From Bacillota bacterium (GTDB lineage Bacteria; Bacillota; Bacilli; Bacillales; Cytobacillaceae), in the NCBI GenBank assembly GCA_030705745.1, contig JAUZPT010000207.1, positions 1-5,687 on the forward strand: 5,687 nucleotides of DNA, given 5' to 3'. Made by a program: the position numbers and the translations under genes. Numbering within the stretch: position 1 is the stretch's first letter; each line of letters starts with the position of its first letter. Shown here piece by piece: positions 1-5,180 of this stretch. Below the pieces are notes generated by a model. The model was given only the letters and a program-made list of their open reading frames with translations, did not search any database and was not told the DNA's origin.

Positions 1-221
1 ACTGGTGTATGGATGCCCTCTGCCCTTAATGTTTGAAGAAGCTCAAAACCGTTCAAACCCGGCATCATTACATCGAGAATAATGGCATCATATATGTTTT
101 GTCGGCCATAGAATAGGCCATCCTCTCCATTATCCGCCTGATCCACTTCAAATTCATCAGCCAATAGCTGTACGATGGAATTCAAAAGAGTCAAATGATC
201 TTCCACTACTAATAAACGCAT
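1..221 (-). CDS. OmpR-like response regulator, N-terminal receiver domain (partial, runs off left edge)
   Basis: Start of a two-component response regulator: a receiver domain that is phosphorylated by a partner histidine kinase and then controls transcription through an output domain lying outside the window. Only 73 codons plus 2 nt are visible. It begins MRLLVVEDH, with the acidic pocket E7/D8. The phosphoacceptor is D50 in AIILDVMMPGLNGFELL, followed by the usual P54 and G58. The conserved Thr/Ser and Lys of the receiver and the DNA-binding domain are cut off, so OmpR/PhoB class is inferred from the receiver's style, not seen. The ATG at 221 is chosen because AAAAAGGAG lies 8 nt upstream. 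It reads in the same direction as the ABC transporter operon but follows that operon's terminator, so it probably has its own promoter. The position suggests it regulates, or senses with, the transporter; a histidine kinase gene would be expected next, outside the window. Confidence 0.9.
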   Translation of the reverse strand, partial: MRLLVVEDHLTLLNSIVQLLADEFEVDQADNGEDGLFYGRQNIYDAIILDVMMPGLNGFELLQTLRAEGIHTP

Positions 222-229
222 TGTTTCAG

Positions 230-238
230 CTCCTTTTT
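230..238 (-). promoter_or_regulatory. Ribosome binding site of the response regulator gene
   Basis: On the minus strand this reads AAAAAGGAG and ends 8 nt before the ATG at 221. It is a strong Shine-Dalgarno match and fixes the start of the response regulator. Confidence 0.8.
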
Positions 239-253
239 AGACAACGGATTAAT

Positions 254-288
254 ATAGAAAACAAAGCGGCCGCAAGATGCGGTCGCTT
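254..288 (-). terminator. Intrinsic terminator of the ABC transporter operon
   Basis: The arms at 264-273 and 279-288 form a 10-bp GC-rich stem with one G-T pair (GCGGCCGC core) around a 5-nt loop. Read on the minus strand, the stem is followed by the T-rich run TGTTTTCTA. It starts 9 nt after the permease stop codon, exactly where a terminator for that operon should be. On the plus strand no T-run follows, so it looks one-directional. Confidence 0.85.
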
Positions 289-296
289 GAAAACAA

Positions 297-1466
297 TTAT
301 TCGAATCGTAAGGCCTGGATAGGATTCAATTTAGAAGCCTTATTTGCCGGAAAGACCCCAAAAATAATCCCAACAAGCAGAGAAAACATGAATGACATTA
401 GTATAACAGAAGATGAATAGGAAACAGTTAAGCTCATGGTTTTGCCTAGAATATTGCCTACGCCGATTCCGACGAGAATACCAATAATCCCGCCAAGTGA
501 GCTTAGGACAATGGCTTCAATCAGGAATTGAAGAAGAATATGCCGTCTTTTGGCACCAATTGCTTTTCTAATGCCGATTTCCTTTGTTCTTTCTGAAACG
601 GAAACAAGCATGATATTCATAATGCCGATTCCACCGACAAGCAAGGAAATTCCAGCAATTCCTCCAAGCATCATCGTCATCGTATTCGTAACAGAACTCA
701 TCGTATTCATTAAATCCTGCTGATTAAACACGCTGTATTCATCCGTGCCGTTTGGAAACATTCTTTTCATCGCCATTTGGACTTCGGCCATCACAAAATC
801 CATGTTCATGCCGCTTTTTCCTTGAAGGTACACAGTTTGAATAGCAGTATCTTTTAAAACTCTTTGAGCGGTGCTTAATGGGAGGATGATTACGTCATCA
901 CCGCTTTGTCCCATTGACCCGCCTTTTGACGTCAGCACACCTACTATTTTAAAGGAAGTACCATCTACTTGTATATGCTGTCCAATTGGATTCTCCCATC
1001 CGAAGAATGTTTGAGCTGTGGTAGAACCTAGTACAGCTATCTTTTGACGATATTCTACATCCAAATCCGAGAGGAAACGCCCAGCTGCAACTTTCATATT
1101 CCTTACATCCTGATAGTCAGAAGTAGTTCCAGTCAAAGAAACCTGGGCTGTGGTTCTATCCCTTTTTAATGTCACTCTTCCTGATACAGCGGGTGATACA
1201 GCCTTTATGGTCTGTATTTTCTTGAATTTTTCAATCGTATCATCCGTTAATTTCACTTTATCTGTGCCAAATGTATTGACGGTTAACAAATTTGTTCCCA
1301 GGTTGTTTATTTGGCTTGTTACATTTGCAGTAGATCCCCGGGCGATTGAAATAAGGACAATGACCGATGAAACCCCAATGATAATGCCCAGCATTGTTAA
1401 AAAGGCACGAAGCTTATTGCTTTTGATACTCCTTATGGCCATTTTGATTGATTGCAGAATTCCCAA
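297..1466 (-). CDS. MacB/FtsX-family ABC transporter permease
   Basis: Membrane subunit of a MacB-type (type VII, mechanotransmission) ABC transporter, working with the ATPase and adaptor encoded upstream. From the chosen start it has 389 residues and the standard layout. TM1 is at about 21-42 (the TMLGIIIGVSSVIVLIS stretch), followed by a large extracytoplasmic MacB_PCD-type domain at about 45-255. TM2 is at about 265-291, TM3 at about 313-339 and TM4 at about 350-373. The motif EIGIRKAIGAKR (about 296-307), just after TM2, is the cytoplasmic segment that contacts the ATPase in this family. The C-terminus PANKASKLNPIQALRFE is also typical. The start is a choice. An ATG at 1481 has no good ribosome binding site, while the TTG at 1466 has GAAGGTGATC at ideal spacing and gives the usual short N-terminus (GILQSIKMAIRSIKSNKLRAFLTMLG). 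The gene overlaps the ATPase gene and ends at the terminator. The substrate cannot be read from sequence; antimicrobial peptides, toxins or lipophilic compounds are typical for the family. Confidence 0.93.
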   Translation of the reverse strand: MGILQSIKMAIRSIKSNKLRAFLTMLGIIIGVSSVIVLISIARGSTANVTSQINNLGTNLLTVNTFGTDKVKLTDDTIEKFKKIQTIKAVSPAVSGRVTLKRDRTTAQVSLTGTTSDYQDVRNMKVAAGRFLSDLDVEYRQKIAVLGSTTAQTFFGWENPIGQHIQVDGTSFKIVGVLTSKGGSMGQSGDDVIILPLSTAQRVLKDTAIQTVYLQGKSGMNMDFVMAEVQMAMKRMFPNGTDEYSVFNQQDLMNTMSSVTNTMTMMLGGIAGISLLVGGIGIMNIMLVSVSERTKEIGIRKAIGAKRRHILLQFLIEAIVLSSLGGIIGILVGIGVGNILGKTMSLTVSYSSSVILMSFMFSLLVGIIFGVFPANKASKLNPIQALRFE

Positions 1467-2154
1467 TTCGATCACCTTCATCCATTATCAATTTACCATC
1501 CTGAATGGAAATCATTCGTCCGGCGTTTTTTGCAATTTCCATATCGTGTGTAATGAGAATTATCGTATGTTCCTGTGAGTTTAACTCTCTCAAAATATCA
1601 AGTATTTCTTTGCTCGTTTTGCTGTCGAGTGCACCGGTTGGTTCATCAGCAAGTAAAATTGGAGGATTTCCAACCAATGCCCTTGCAATCGCAACCCTTT
1701 GCTGTTGCCCTCCTGATAGCTGGGTAGGGAGATGATTTGCACGTTCCCCAAGCCCAACTTTATTTAAACTGTCATAGGCCATTTTTCGTCTTTCTTTTGT
1801 TGGCAATCCGCTGTAAACAAGAGGAAGTTCGACATTTTCCCAAGCTGTTAATTTAGGAAGTAAGTTGAAATTTTGAAATATGAAGCCGATTTTTTTATTT
1901 CTAACCGATGCAAGACCGTTATCATTCATTCGGACCATTTCTTCTCCATCAAGAAAATACTGCCCTGAATCGGGCTGATCGAGACAGCCAATCATATTCA
2001 TGAGCGTTGATTTTCCAGAACCTGAAGGCCCGATAATCGCAATGAATTCCCCTTTTTGAATAGTTATGGAAACATCGTCCAATGCATGAACATCTTCTCC
2101 GCCTAGCCGATAAGTCTTTGTTATATTTTTAATTTCGATGATAGGATGATCCAT
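1414..2154 (-). CDS. MacB/LolD-type ABC transporter ATP-binding protein
   Basis: Cytoplasmic ATPase that drives the neighbouring permease. All nucleotide-binding motifs are intact in the 246 residues: Walker A GPSGSGKST at 42-50, Q-loop Q94 in FIFQNFNLLP, signature LSGGQQQRVAIARAL at 146-160, Walker B ILLADEP at 166-172 with catalytic E171, D-loop GALD, and H203 in the THD switch. The wording (LMNMIGCLDQPDSG, LADEPTGALDSKTS) is that of the MacB/LolD/YknY subfamily. The ATG at 2154 overlaps the adaptor stop as TAATG and has AAGGAG 9 nt upstream, which points to translational coupling. The protein runs about 15-20 residues past the usual end of this subfamily (typically about 225-230 residues), and this tail (GNSAINQNGHKEYQKQ) corresponds closely to the stretch overlapping the permease gene. 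Confidence 0.96.
   Translation of the reverse strand: MDHPIIEIKNITKTYRLGGEDVHALDDVSITIQKGEFIAIIGPSGSGKSTLMNMIGCLDQPDSGQYFLDGEEMVRMNDNGLASVRNKKIGFIFQNFNLLPKLTAWENVELPLVYSGLPTKERRKMAYDSLNKVGLGERANHLPTQLSGGQQQRVAIARALVGNPPILLADEPTGALDSKTSKEILDILRELNSQEHTIILITHDMEIAKNAGRMISIQDGKLIMDEGDRIGNSAINQNGHKEYQKQ
1470..1479 (-). promoter_or_regulatory. Strong ribosome binding site supporting a TTG start for the permease
   Basis: The minus strand reads GAAGGTGATC, 9 of 10 matches to GGAGGTGATC, the complement of the 16S rRNA 3' end. From GAAGG to the TTG at 1466 is 8 nt. It lies inside the ATPase coding sequence and directly after the competing ATG at 1481, which it cannot serve. It therefore decides in favour of the TTG. 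Confidence 0.7.
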
Positions 2155-3143
2155 TACGATCCGCTCCTTCCACCTGACCGCGAGCCGGAGCCTTGACCGG
2201 AGCCTGAACCAGATCCCCAGCTTCTACCCATGCGGTTCGATCCGCCCATTCCTGGCATTCCACCCATTCCGCCCATTCCCATTCCACGGAAGTTGCCGTT
2301 ATTATTAGTATTATTAACCGAAATAACAGGCAGTAGAACAATATCTCCCTCGGACAAGCCATTTGTTATTTCAACATTATCTTCATTATAAAGGCCTGTT
2401 TTTACAAATCTTAGCTGTGCTTTTCGGCCATTTTTCTGGCCTGCATTGATCAGTACAAACTTTTGATTGTTTCGCGAATGAACTGCTTCTACCGGAACAA
2501 ATAAGGCTTGATCTTTACTATCAGTTAAAATACTTCCTTCAGTAGTCATACCAACTTTCAGCGCTTTAGGCGTGTCAATATGTACGGTTACATCAAACGT
2601 GGAAACTCCATTTGAGACAGTACCTTCATTGGAAATTGCCGATACTTTTCCTGTAAAGATTTCATCAGGAAACGAACTTGCTTTAATCGTAACGACTTGT
2701 GCTAATTTGATTTTAGGAATATCAAGCTCGTCGATTTGTATGACTGTTTGTAGATCCTTATAGTTTGTTATGTGTGCAACGACCTGTCCAATGTTAACAC
2801 GCTCGTTTGGAGATACGGTCAATGATGTAACAATCCCATCATGTGGAGCTGTAATCGATGTACTACCGTCGGTAAACGTTATTAGGTTCTGTCCTGCTTT
2901 CACTTCGTCGCCTGTTTTAACCAATACTTCATAAACTTGCTTCGATGATGTTGCCTGGACATCTGTGCTTGAAACTGGCTGAACCGATCCCGAGCCACTT
3001 ACCTTTACTTCAAGCCTGCCTTTTTGTACGGTTGCTGTTGAAAATGTTGGTGCTGCAGGTTGGCTGCTTCCTTTGTTGGTATATTGATAGCCAACATATG
3101 AAACAATCATTAAACATAAAACAATCAAAATCCATTTTTTCAT
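2154..3143 (-). CDS. HlyD/MacA-type adaptor (membrane fusion) subunit of the ABC transporter, without a coiled-coil hairpin
   Basis: Membrane-anchored extracytoplasmic partner of the MacB-type transporter encoded downstream. In a Gram-positive cell it would sit on the outer face of the membrane and assist export. Of 329 residues, MKK plus a hydrophobic segment at about 4-20 is a signal anchor with no lipobox. A barrel-sandwich (lipoyl-like) domain covers about 42-126: half one is VYEVLVKTGDEVKAGQNLITF and half two is ITAPHDGIVTSLTVSPNERV. A beta-barrel follows at about 130-205 and a membrane-proximal domain at about 212-275. The lipoyl halves are joined by only a few residues (TDGSTS), whereas MacA/HlyD proteins usually carry a long alpha-helical hairpin there. 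The last 50 or so residues are low complexity: an Asn stretch, then GMGMGGMGGMPGMGG, then Gly/Ser/Arg. The ATG at 3143 has AAAGGGG 10 nt upstream. It is the first gene of the operon. Confidence 0.92.
   Translation of the reverse strand: MKKWILIVLCLMIVSYVGYQYTNKGSSQPAAPTFSTATVQKGRLEVKVSGSGSVQPVSSTDVQATSSKQVYEVLVKTGDEVKAGQNLITFTDGSTSITAPHDGIVTSLTVSPNERVNIGQVVAHITNYKDLQTVIQIDELDIPKIKLAQVVTIKASSFPDEIFTGKVSAISNEGTVSNGVSTFDVTVHIDTPKALKVGMTTEGSILTDSKDQALFVPVEAVHSRNNQKFVLINAGQKNGRKAQLRFVKTGLYNEDNVEITNGLSEGDIVLLPVISVNNTNNNGNFRGMGMGGMGGMPGMGGSNRMGRSWGSGSGSGQGSGSRSGGRSGS
2164..2169 (-). promoter_or_regulatory. Ribosome binding site of the ATPase gene, inside the adaptor gene
   Basis: AAGGAG on the minus strand, 9 nt before the ATG at 2154. 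It lies within the last Arg/Ser codons of the adaptor's Gly/Ser tail, so that tail also carries the translation signal for the next gene. Confidence 0.75.
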
Positions 3144-3153
3144 TTTCTTTGTG

Positions 3154-3160
3154 CCCCTTT
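3154..3160 (-). promoter_or_regulatory. Ribosome binding site of the adaptor gene
   Basis: AAAGGGG on the minus strand, 10 nt before the ATG at 3143. It is an acceptable though not perfect match, at slightly long spacing. Confidence 0.6.
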
Positions 3161-3175
3161 CATTTCTTCATCCGA

Positions 3176-3219
3176 TTTTCGTTACTATCCGTTCGATTAC
3201 AATTTAACTCGAACGAAAA
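3176..3219. repeat. Overlapping inverted repeats in the adaptor gene leader
   Basis: Two inverted repeats share a right arm. TTTTCGTT (3176-3183) pairs with AACGAAAA (3212-3219), and CGTTCGA (3190-3196) pairs with TCGAACG (3209-3215). Both are perfect but cannot form together because they share 3212-3215. They lie 33-76 nt upstream of the adaptor start, so they could be an operator or alternative folds of the leader mRNA. No T-run follows on either strand, so this is not an intrinsic terminator. Confidence 0.5.
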
Positions 3220-3240
3220 ATGGGATAAGCAGAGTATGTA

Positions 3241-3264
3241 GAAAGTTCCTTAACTTTCCCTTAA
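3241..3264. promoter_or_regulatory. Candidate response-regulator binding site: 11-bp direct repeat overlapping a palindrome
   Basis: CCTTAA occurs at 3248-3253 and again at 3259-3264, a spacing of exactly 11 bp (one helical turn). On the minus strand this is TTAAGG-N5-TTAAGG, about 98 bp upstream of the adaptor start. Such tandem half-sites bind OmpR/PhoB-family dimers; Bacillus PhoP boxes have the same geometry. A perfect palindrome, GAAAGTT-CCTT-AACTTTC (3241-3258), overlaps it. A third CCCTTAA lies at 3354-3360. Binding by the regulator encoded at the left edge is inference. Confidence 0.45.
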
Positions 3265-3322
3265 GATAATTATGTTCAAAAGATGTTTTAATCTTGGCAT
3301 CCTTTTTGAATAAAAGGGGCAG

Positions 3323-3367
3323 TTTCCGTTTTTCCCTGAGATTCCAATTCTCACCCTTAAACGGAAA
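3323..3367. repeat. Two-tier inverted repeat (9-bp outer, 5-bp inner arms)
   Basis: The outer arms TTTCCGTTT (3323-3331) and AAACGGAAA (3359-3367) are perfect complements. After a symmetric 5+5-nt internal loop, the inner arms TGAGA (3337-3341) and TCTCA (3349-3353) also pair, leaving a 7-nt loop. There is no T-run on either side, so it is more likely an operator or leader structure than a terminator. It lies just upstream of the plus-strand TATAAT box. Confidence 0.45.
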
Positions 3368-3368
3368 A

Positions 3369-3390
3369 ATAGAGAAGAATCCTTTTCTAT
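3369..3390. repeat. Small hairpin immediately upstream of the plus-strand -10 box
   Basis: ATAGAGAAG (3369-3377) pairs with CTTTTCTAT (3382-3390) over 9 positions including one G-T pair, with a 4-nt loop AATC. It occupies the place where the -35 region of the plus-strand promoter would be, so a protein bound here could control that promoter. Confidence 0.4.
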
Positions 3391-3397
3391 GGATTTA

Positions 3398-3403
3398 TAT
3401 AAT
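3398..3403 (+). promoter_or_regulatory. Candidate -10 box of the glycosylation operon
   Basis: A perfect TATAAT in an AT-rich setting, giving a predicted start near 3410 and a leader of about 50 nt. No TTGACA-like hexamer is found 16-18 bp upstream (the positions read like AAGAAT), so the promoter would be weak or need an activator. Confidence 0.4.
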
Positions 3404-3446
3404 GCTAGAATTAGAAACAGTAATTTATACATAGAACAGGATTATG

Positions 3447-3452
3447 AAAGGG
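3447..3452 (+). promoter_or_regulatory. Ribosome binding site that decides the start of the membrane protein gene
   Basis: AAAGGG lies 9 nt before the ATG at 3462 (and 6 nt before a GTG at 3459). The upstream in-frame ATG at 3444 has only ACAGG 3 nt away, too close to work well. I therefore start the protein at 3462. Confidence 0.5.
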
Positions 3453-3461
3453 AAATTTGTG

Positions 3462-5150
3462 ATGCTGGAAAAATGGAAAAAAATGAAACAAGAAAAAAAA
3501 CATTTAATAATTGCGTGGATTGTACTGTTTTTTTATCTTTCACCGATGTTTATATTGGGGGAGAATAGCCATATTAGGGTACATGATAACCTCGATTCAA
3601 ATATATCATGGTATAAGGTATTAAAGGATACAGGGCAATTGTTTGCTCCTTTGGACAGTACATTGCCACAAATCATCAACGGTCTGCCAAGAAATGCGTT
3701 TGGCACTGAATTTAGCGGAATTCAGTGGCTTCACGAAATCTTCCCATCGATGCTTGCGTATTCAATCAGCCAAGCGATCGTGCGGATATTTGCATTTCTT
3801 GGTATGTATCTGCTGTTAAAAAGACATTTTATTAAAGTAGAGGATGCATATCCAATCAGGGTTTGGGTGGCATTGGCTTTTGCATTAACGCCGTTTTGGC
3901 CATCCGGCATGCTTAGTACGCTTGGGATGCCGCTTGCTCTGTGGGCTTTTTTGACGATCAGAGAAGGAAAAGGAACATGGAAAGAATGGCTGACGTTGTT
4001 GTTGTTGCCGTTTTATTCAAGTTTTGTACTGGGCTTTTTCTTCTTTTTGACCGCTATGGGACTCCTCTGGATCCGCGATGTTATCGTTACGCGGAAATGG
4101 AACTGGGGCTTTATTGGAAGTATTGTTTTTATGATCGGCATGTATTTGGCAATTGAGTACCGGCTCGTTTATTCACTCGTTTTTCCAGAAGCACCTACAA
4201 ATCGGAATGAATTCCATGAATCCAATAATGGATTTTGGGCGACCATCCGACTGGCCATAAAAAATTATTTTTTTGCGCATTCTCATGTATTGACTATGCA
4301 CGTCTATATAATTGCCCCACTCACGTTTATTGTTTTGTGGATGATTTATAAAGCGGGCAGCTTGAAAAAAGAAAAACGATTTGTAAATTTATTTACTTTA
4401 AATCTTGTACTTTCTTTTTGGTATGCATTTTGGTTTTATAAAGGCTGGACGCCGATTAAAGAAAAAGTTTCACTTTTAAATACATTTAACTTTGCACGGT
4501 TTCATTTCCTGCGTCCGATTGTCATTTATCTTTTGTTTGCCACAGGATCCTTGATACTTTGGAAACTGGGTCGCAAGTGGAAGGTTTTAGTGAAGGTATG
4601 CCTACTTTTGCAGATTGTCGTTTTGTTCTTCGGCAACCCGGAAGTTTATTATAGCTACGTACATACACCATCATTTAAAGAGTTTTATGCTGTGAAGCAG
4701 TTTGATGACATTAAAAATTATATTGGAAAGCCTCAATCTTCATATCGCGTCGCAAGCATCGGCCTTCATCCGGCAATTGCGCAATATAACGGCTTTTACA
4801 CCCTAGACACCTATAATAACTATTATCCATTAGCGTATAAGCATGAATTCAGAAAAATTATAGCGGGAGAATTGGATAAGAGCTCCATGCTGAAAAAGTA
4901 CTTTGATGATTGGGGCGGAAGATGTTATATTTTTGTGAATGAACTTGGTGAAAATTACGATTTTAAAAAGGATTCGAAGAAAACTATTCAACATCTAACA
5001 CTTAATATAGCGCAATTCAAGAAAATGGGTGGACAATATATTCTTTCTTCAGTTCCGATTTTAAACAGTGAAGAAACCGGCCTTCACTTTCTACGCTCAT
5101 TCAACAATAAAGAATCCGCTTGGAAGATTTATCTGTATCAGGCTGAATAA
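3462..5150 (+). CDS. Polytopic membrane protein, DUF6044/YkoS-like, probable GT-C-type transferase partner
   Basis: A 562-residue membrane protein with about ten hydrophobic segments: about 14-34, 101-120, 132-149, 151-166, 174-204 (perhaps one long or two short), 214-239, 277-298, 307-327, 350-368 and 373-390. A soluble region of about 170 residues (392-562) follows and should lie outside the membrane. Just after the first membrane segment is RVHDNLDSN, with D42 and D45. GT-C glycosyltransferases carry their catalytic acidic residues in this first outer loop. The stretch FILGENSHIRVHDNLDSN and the overall design resemble Bacillus proteins annotated DUF6044 or YkoS-like; I recognise this from memory, not a search. 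The next gene is a CsbB/YkoT-type glycosyltransferase, which fits the pairing of a cytoplasmic sugar loader with an outer-face transferase (as with CsbB/YfhO). Acceptor and sugar are unknown. An ATG at 3444 is the alternative start, adding six residues. Confidence 0.8.
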   Translation: MLEKWKKMKQEKKHLIIAWIVLFFYLSPMFILGENSHIRVHDNLDSNISWYKVLKDTGQLFAPLDSTLPQIINGLPRNAFGTEFSGIQWLHEIFPSMLAYSISQAIVRIFAFLGMYLLLKRHFIKVEDAYPIRVWVALAFALTPFWPSGMLSTLGMPLALWAFLTIREGKGTWKEWLTLLLLPFYSSFVLGFFFFLTAMGLLWIRDVIVTRKWNWGFIGSIVFMIGMYLAIEYRLVYSLVFPEAPTNRNEFHESNNGFWATIRLAIKNYFFAHSHVLTMHVYIIAPLTFIVLWMIYKAGSLKKEKRFVNLFTLNLVLSFWYAFWFYKGWTPIKEKVSLLNTFNFARFHFLRPIVIYLLFATGSLILWKLGRKWKVLVKVCLLLQIVVLFFGNPEVYYSYVHTPSFKEFYAVKQFDDIKNYIGKPQSSYRVASIGLHPAIAQYNGFYTLDTYNNYYPLAYKHEFRKIIAGELDKSSMLKKYFDDWGGRCYIFVNELGENYDFKKDSKKTIQHLTLNIAQFKKMGGQYILSSVPILNSEETGLHFLRSFNNKESAWKIYLYQAE

Positions 5151-5165
5151 TAGATTAGGTGAAGT

Positions 5166-5171
5166 AAGGAG
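5166..5171 (+). promoter_or_regulatory. Ribosome binding site of the glycosyltransferase gene
   Basis: AAGGAG within TAAGGAGTGAT, 9 nt before the ATG at 5181. It is a strong match in the short gap after the membrane protein's stop and supports efficient translation of the second gene from a shared transcript. Confidence 0.8.
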
Positions 5172-5180
5172 TGATGATCA

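Larger units (their letters stand above)
3144..3461. other. Divergent intergenic region between the transporter operon and the glycosylation operon
   Basis: 318 bp with no credible gene. It must hold the promoters of both divergent operons. Visible elements, from the adaptor side outward: the adaptor's ribosome binding site (3154-3160), a complex inverted repeat (3176-3219), a direct repeat with an overlapping palindrome (3241-3264), two hairpins (3323-3367 and 3369-3390), a TATAAT box for the plus-strand genes (3398-3403), and the ribosome binding site of the plus-strand membrane protein (3447-3452). I could not find a convincing -35/-10 pair for the minus-strand operon. A lone CATAAT at 3274-3269 is the nearest -10 candidate, without a matching -35, as expected if an activator is needed. 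Confidence 0.7.

Noticed and set aside
1150..1578. 142-codon plus-strand frame opposite the permease and ATPase genes
   Set aside because: Antisense shadow of two well-supported genes, with no ribosome binding site or family resemblance.
2129..2362. 77-codon minus-strand frame overlapping the adaptor's 3' end
   Set aside because: Out of frame with the adaptor; its Trp/Ala/Gly-rich sequence is the shadow of the Gly/Met/Ser tail.
3140..3163. Seven-codon upstream reading frame (MKGAQRK) whose TGA overlaps the adaptor ATG
   Set aside because: The ATGA overlap looks like coupling, but its own start has no ribosome binding site and its codons contain the adaptor's; chance is more likely.
2945..3241. 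98-codon plus-strand frame opposite the adaptor's 5' end
   Set aside because: Antisense shadow of the adaptor's signal anchor and leader; no family resemblance.
3241..3258. Perfect 7-bp palindrome considered as a terminator
   Set aside because: AT-rich stem and no T-run on either side; it also lies upstream of genes on both strands, where no terminator is needed.
3250..3432. 60-codon reading frame on the minus strand in the divergent intergenic region
   Set aside because: No ribosome binding site before its ATG, no recognisable domain, and it runs through all the palindromic elements; best explained as chance.
3941..4156. 71-codon plus-strand frame inside the membrane protein gene
   Set aside because: Alternate-frame shadow within a long, well-formed membrane protein gene.
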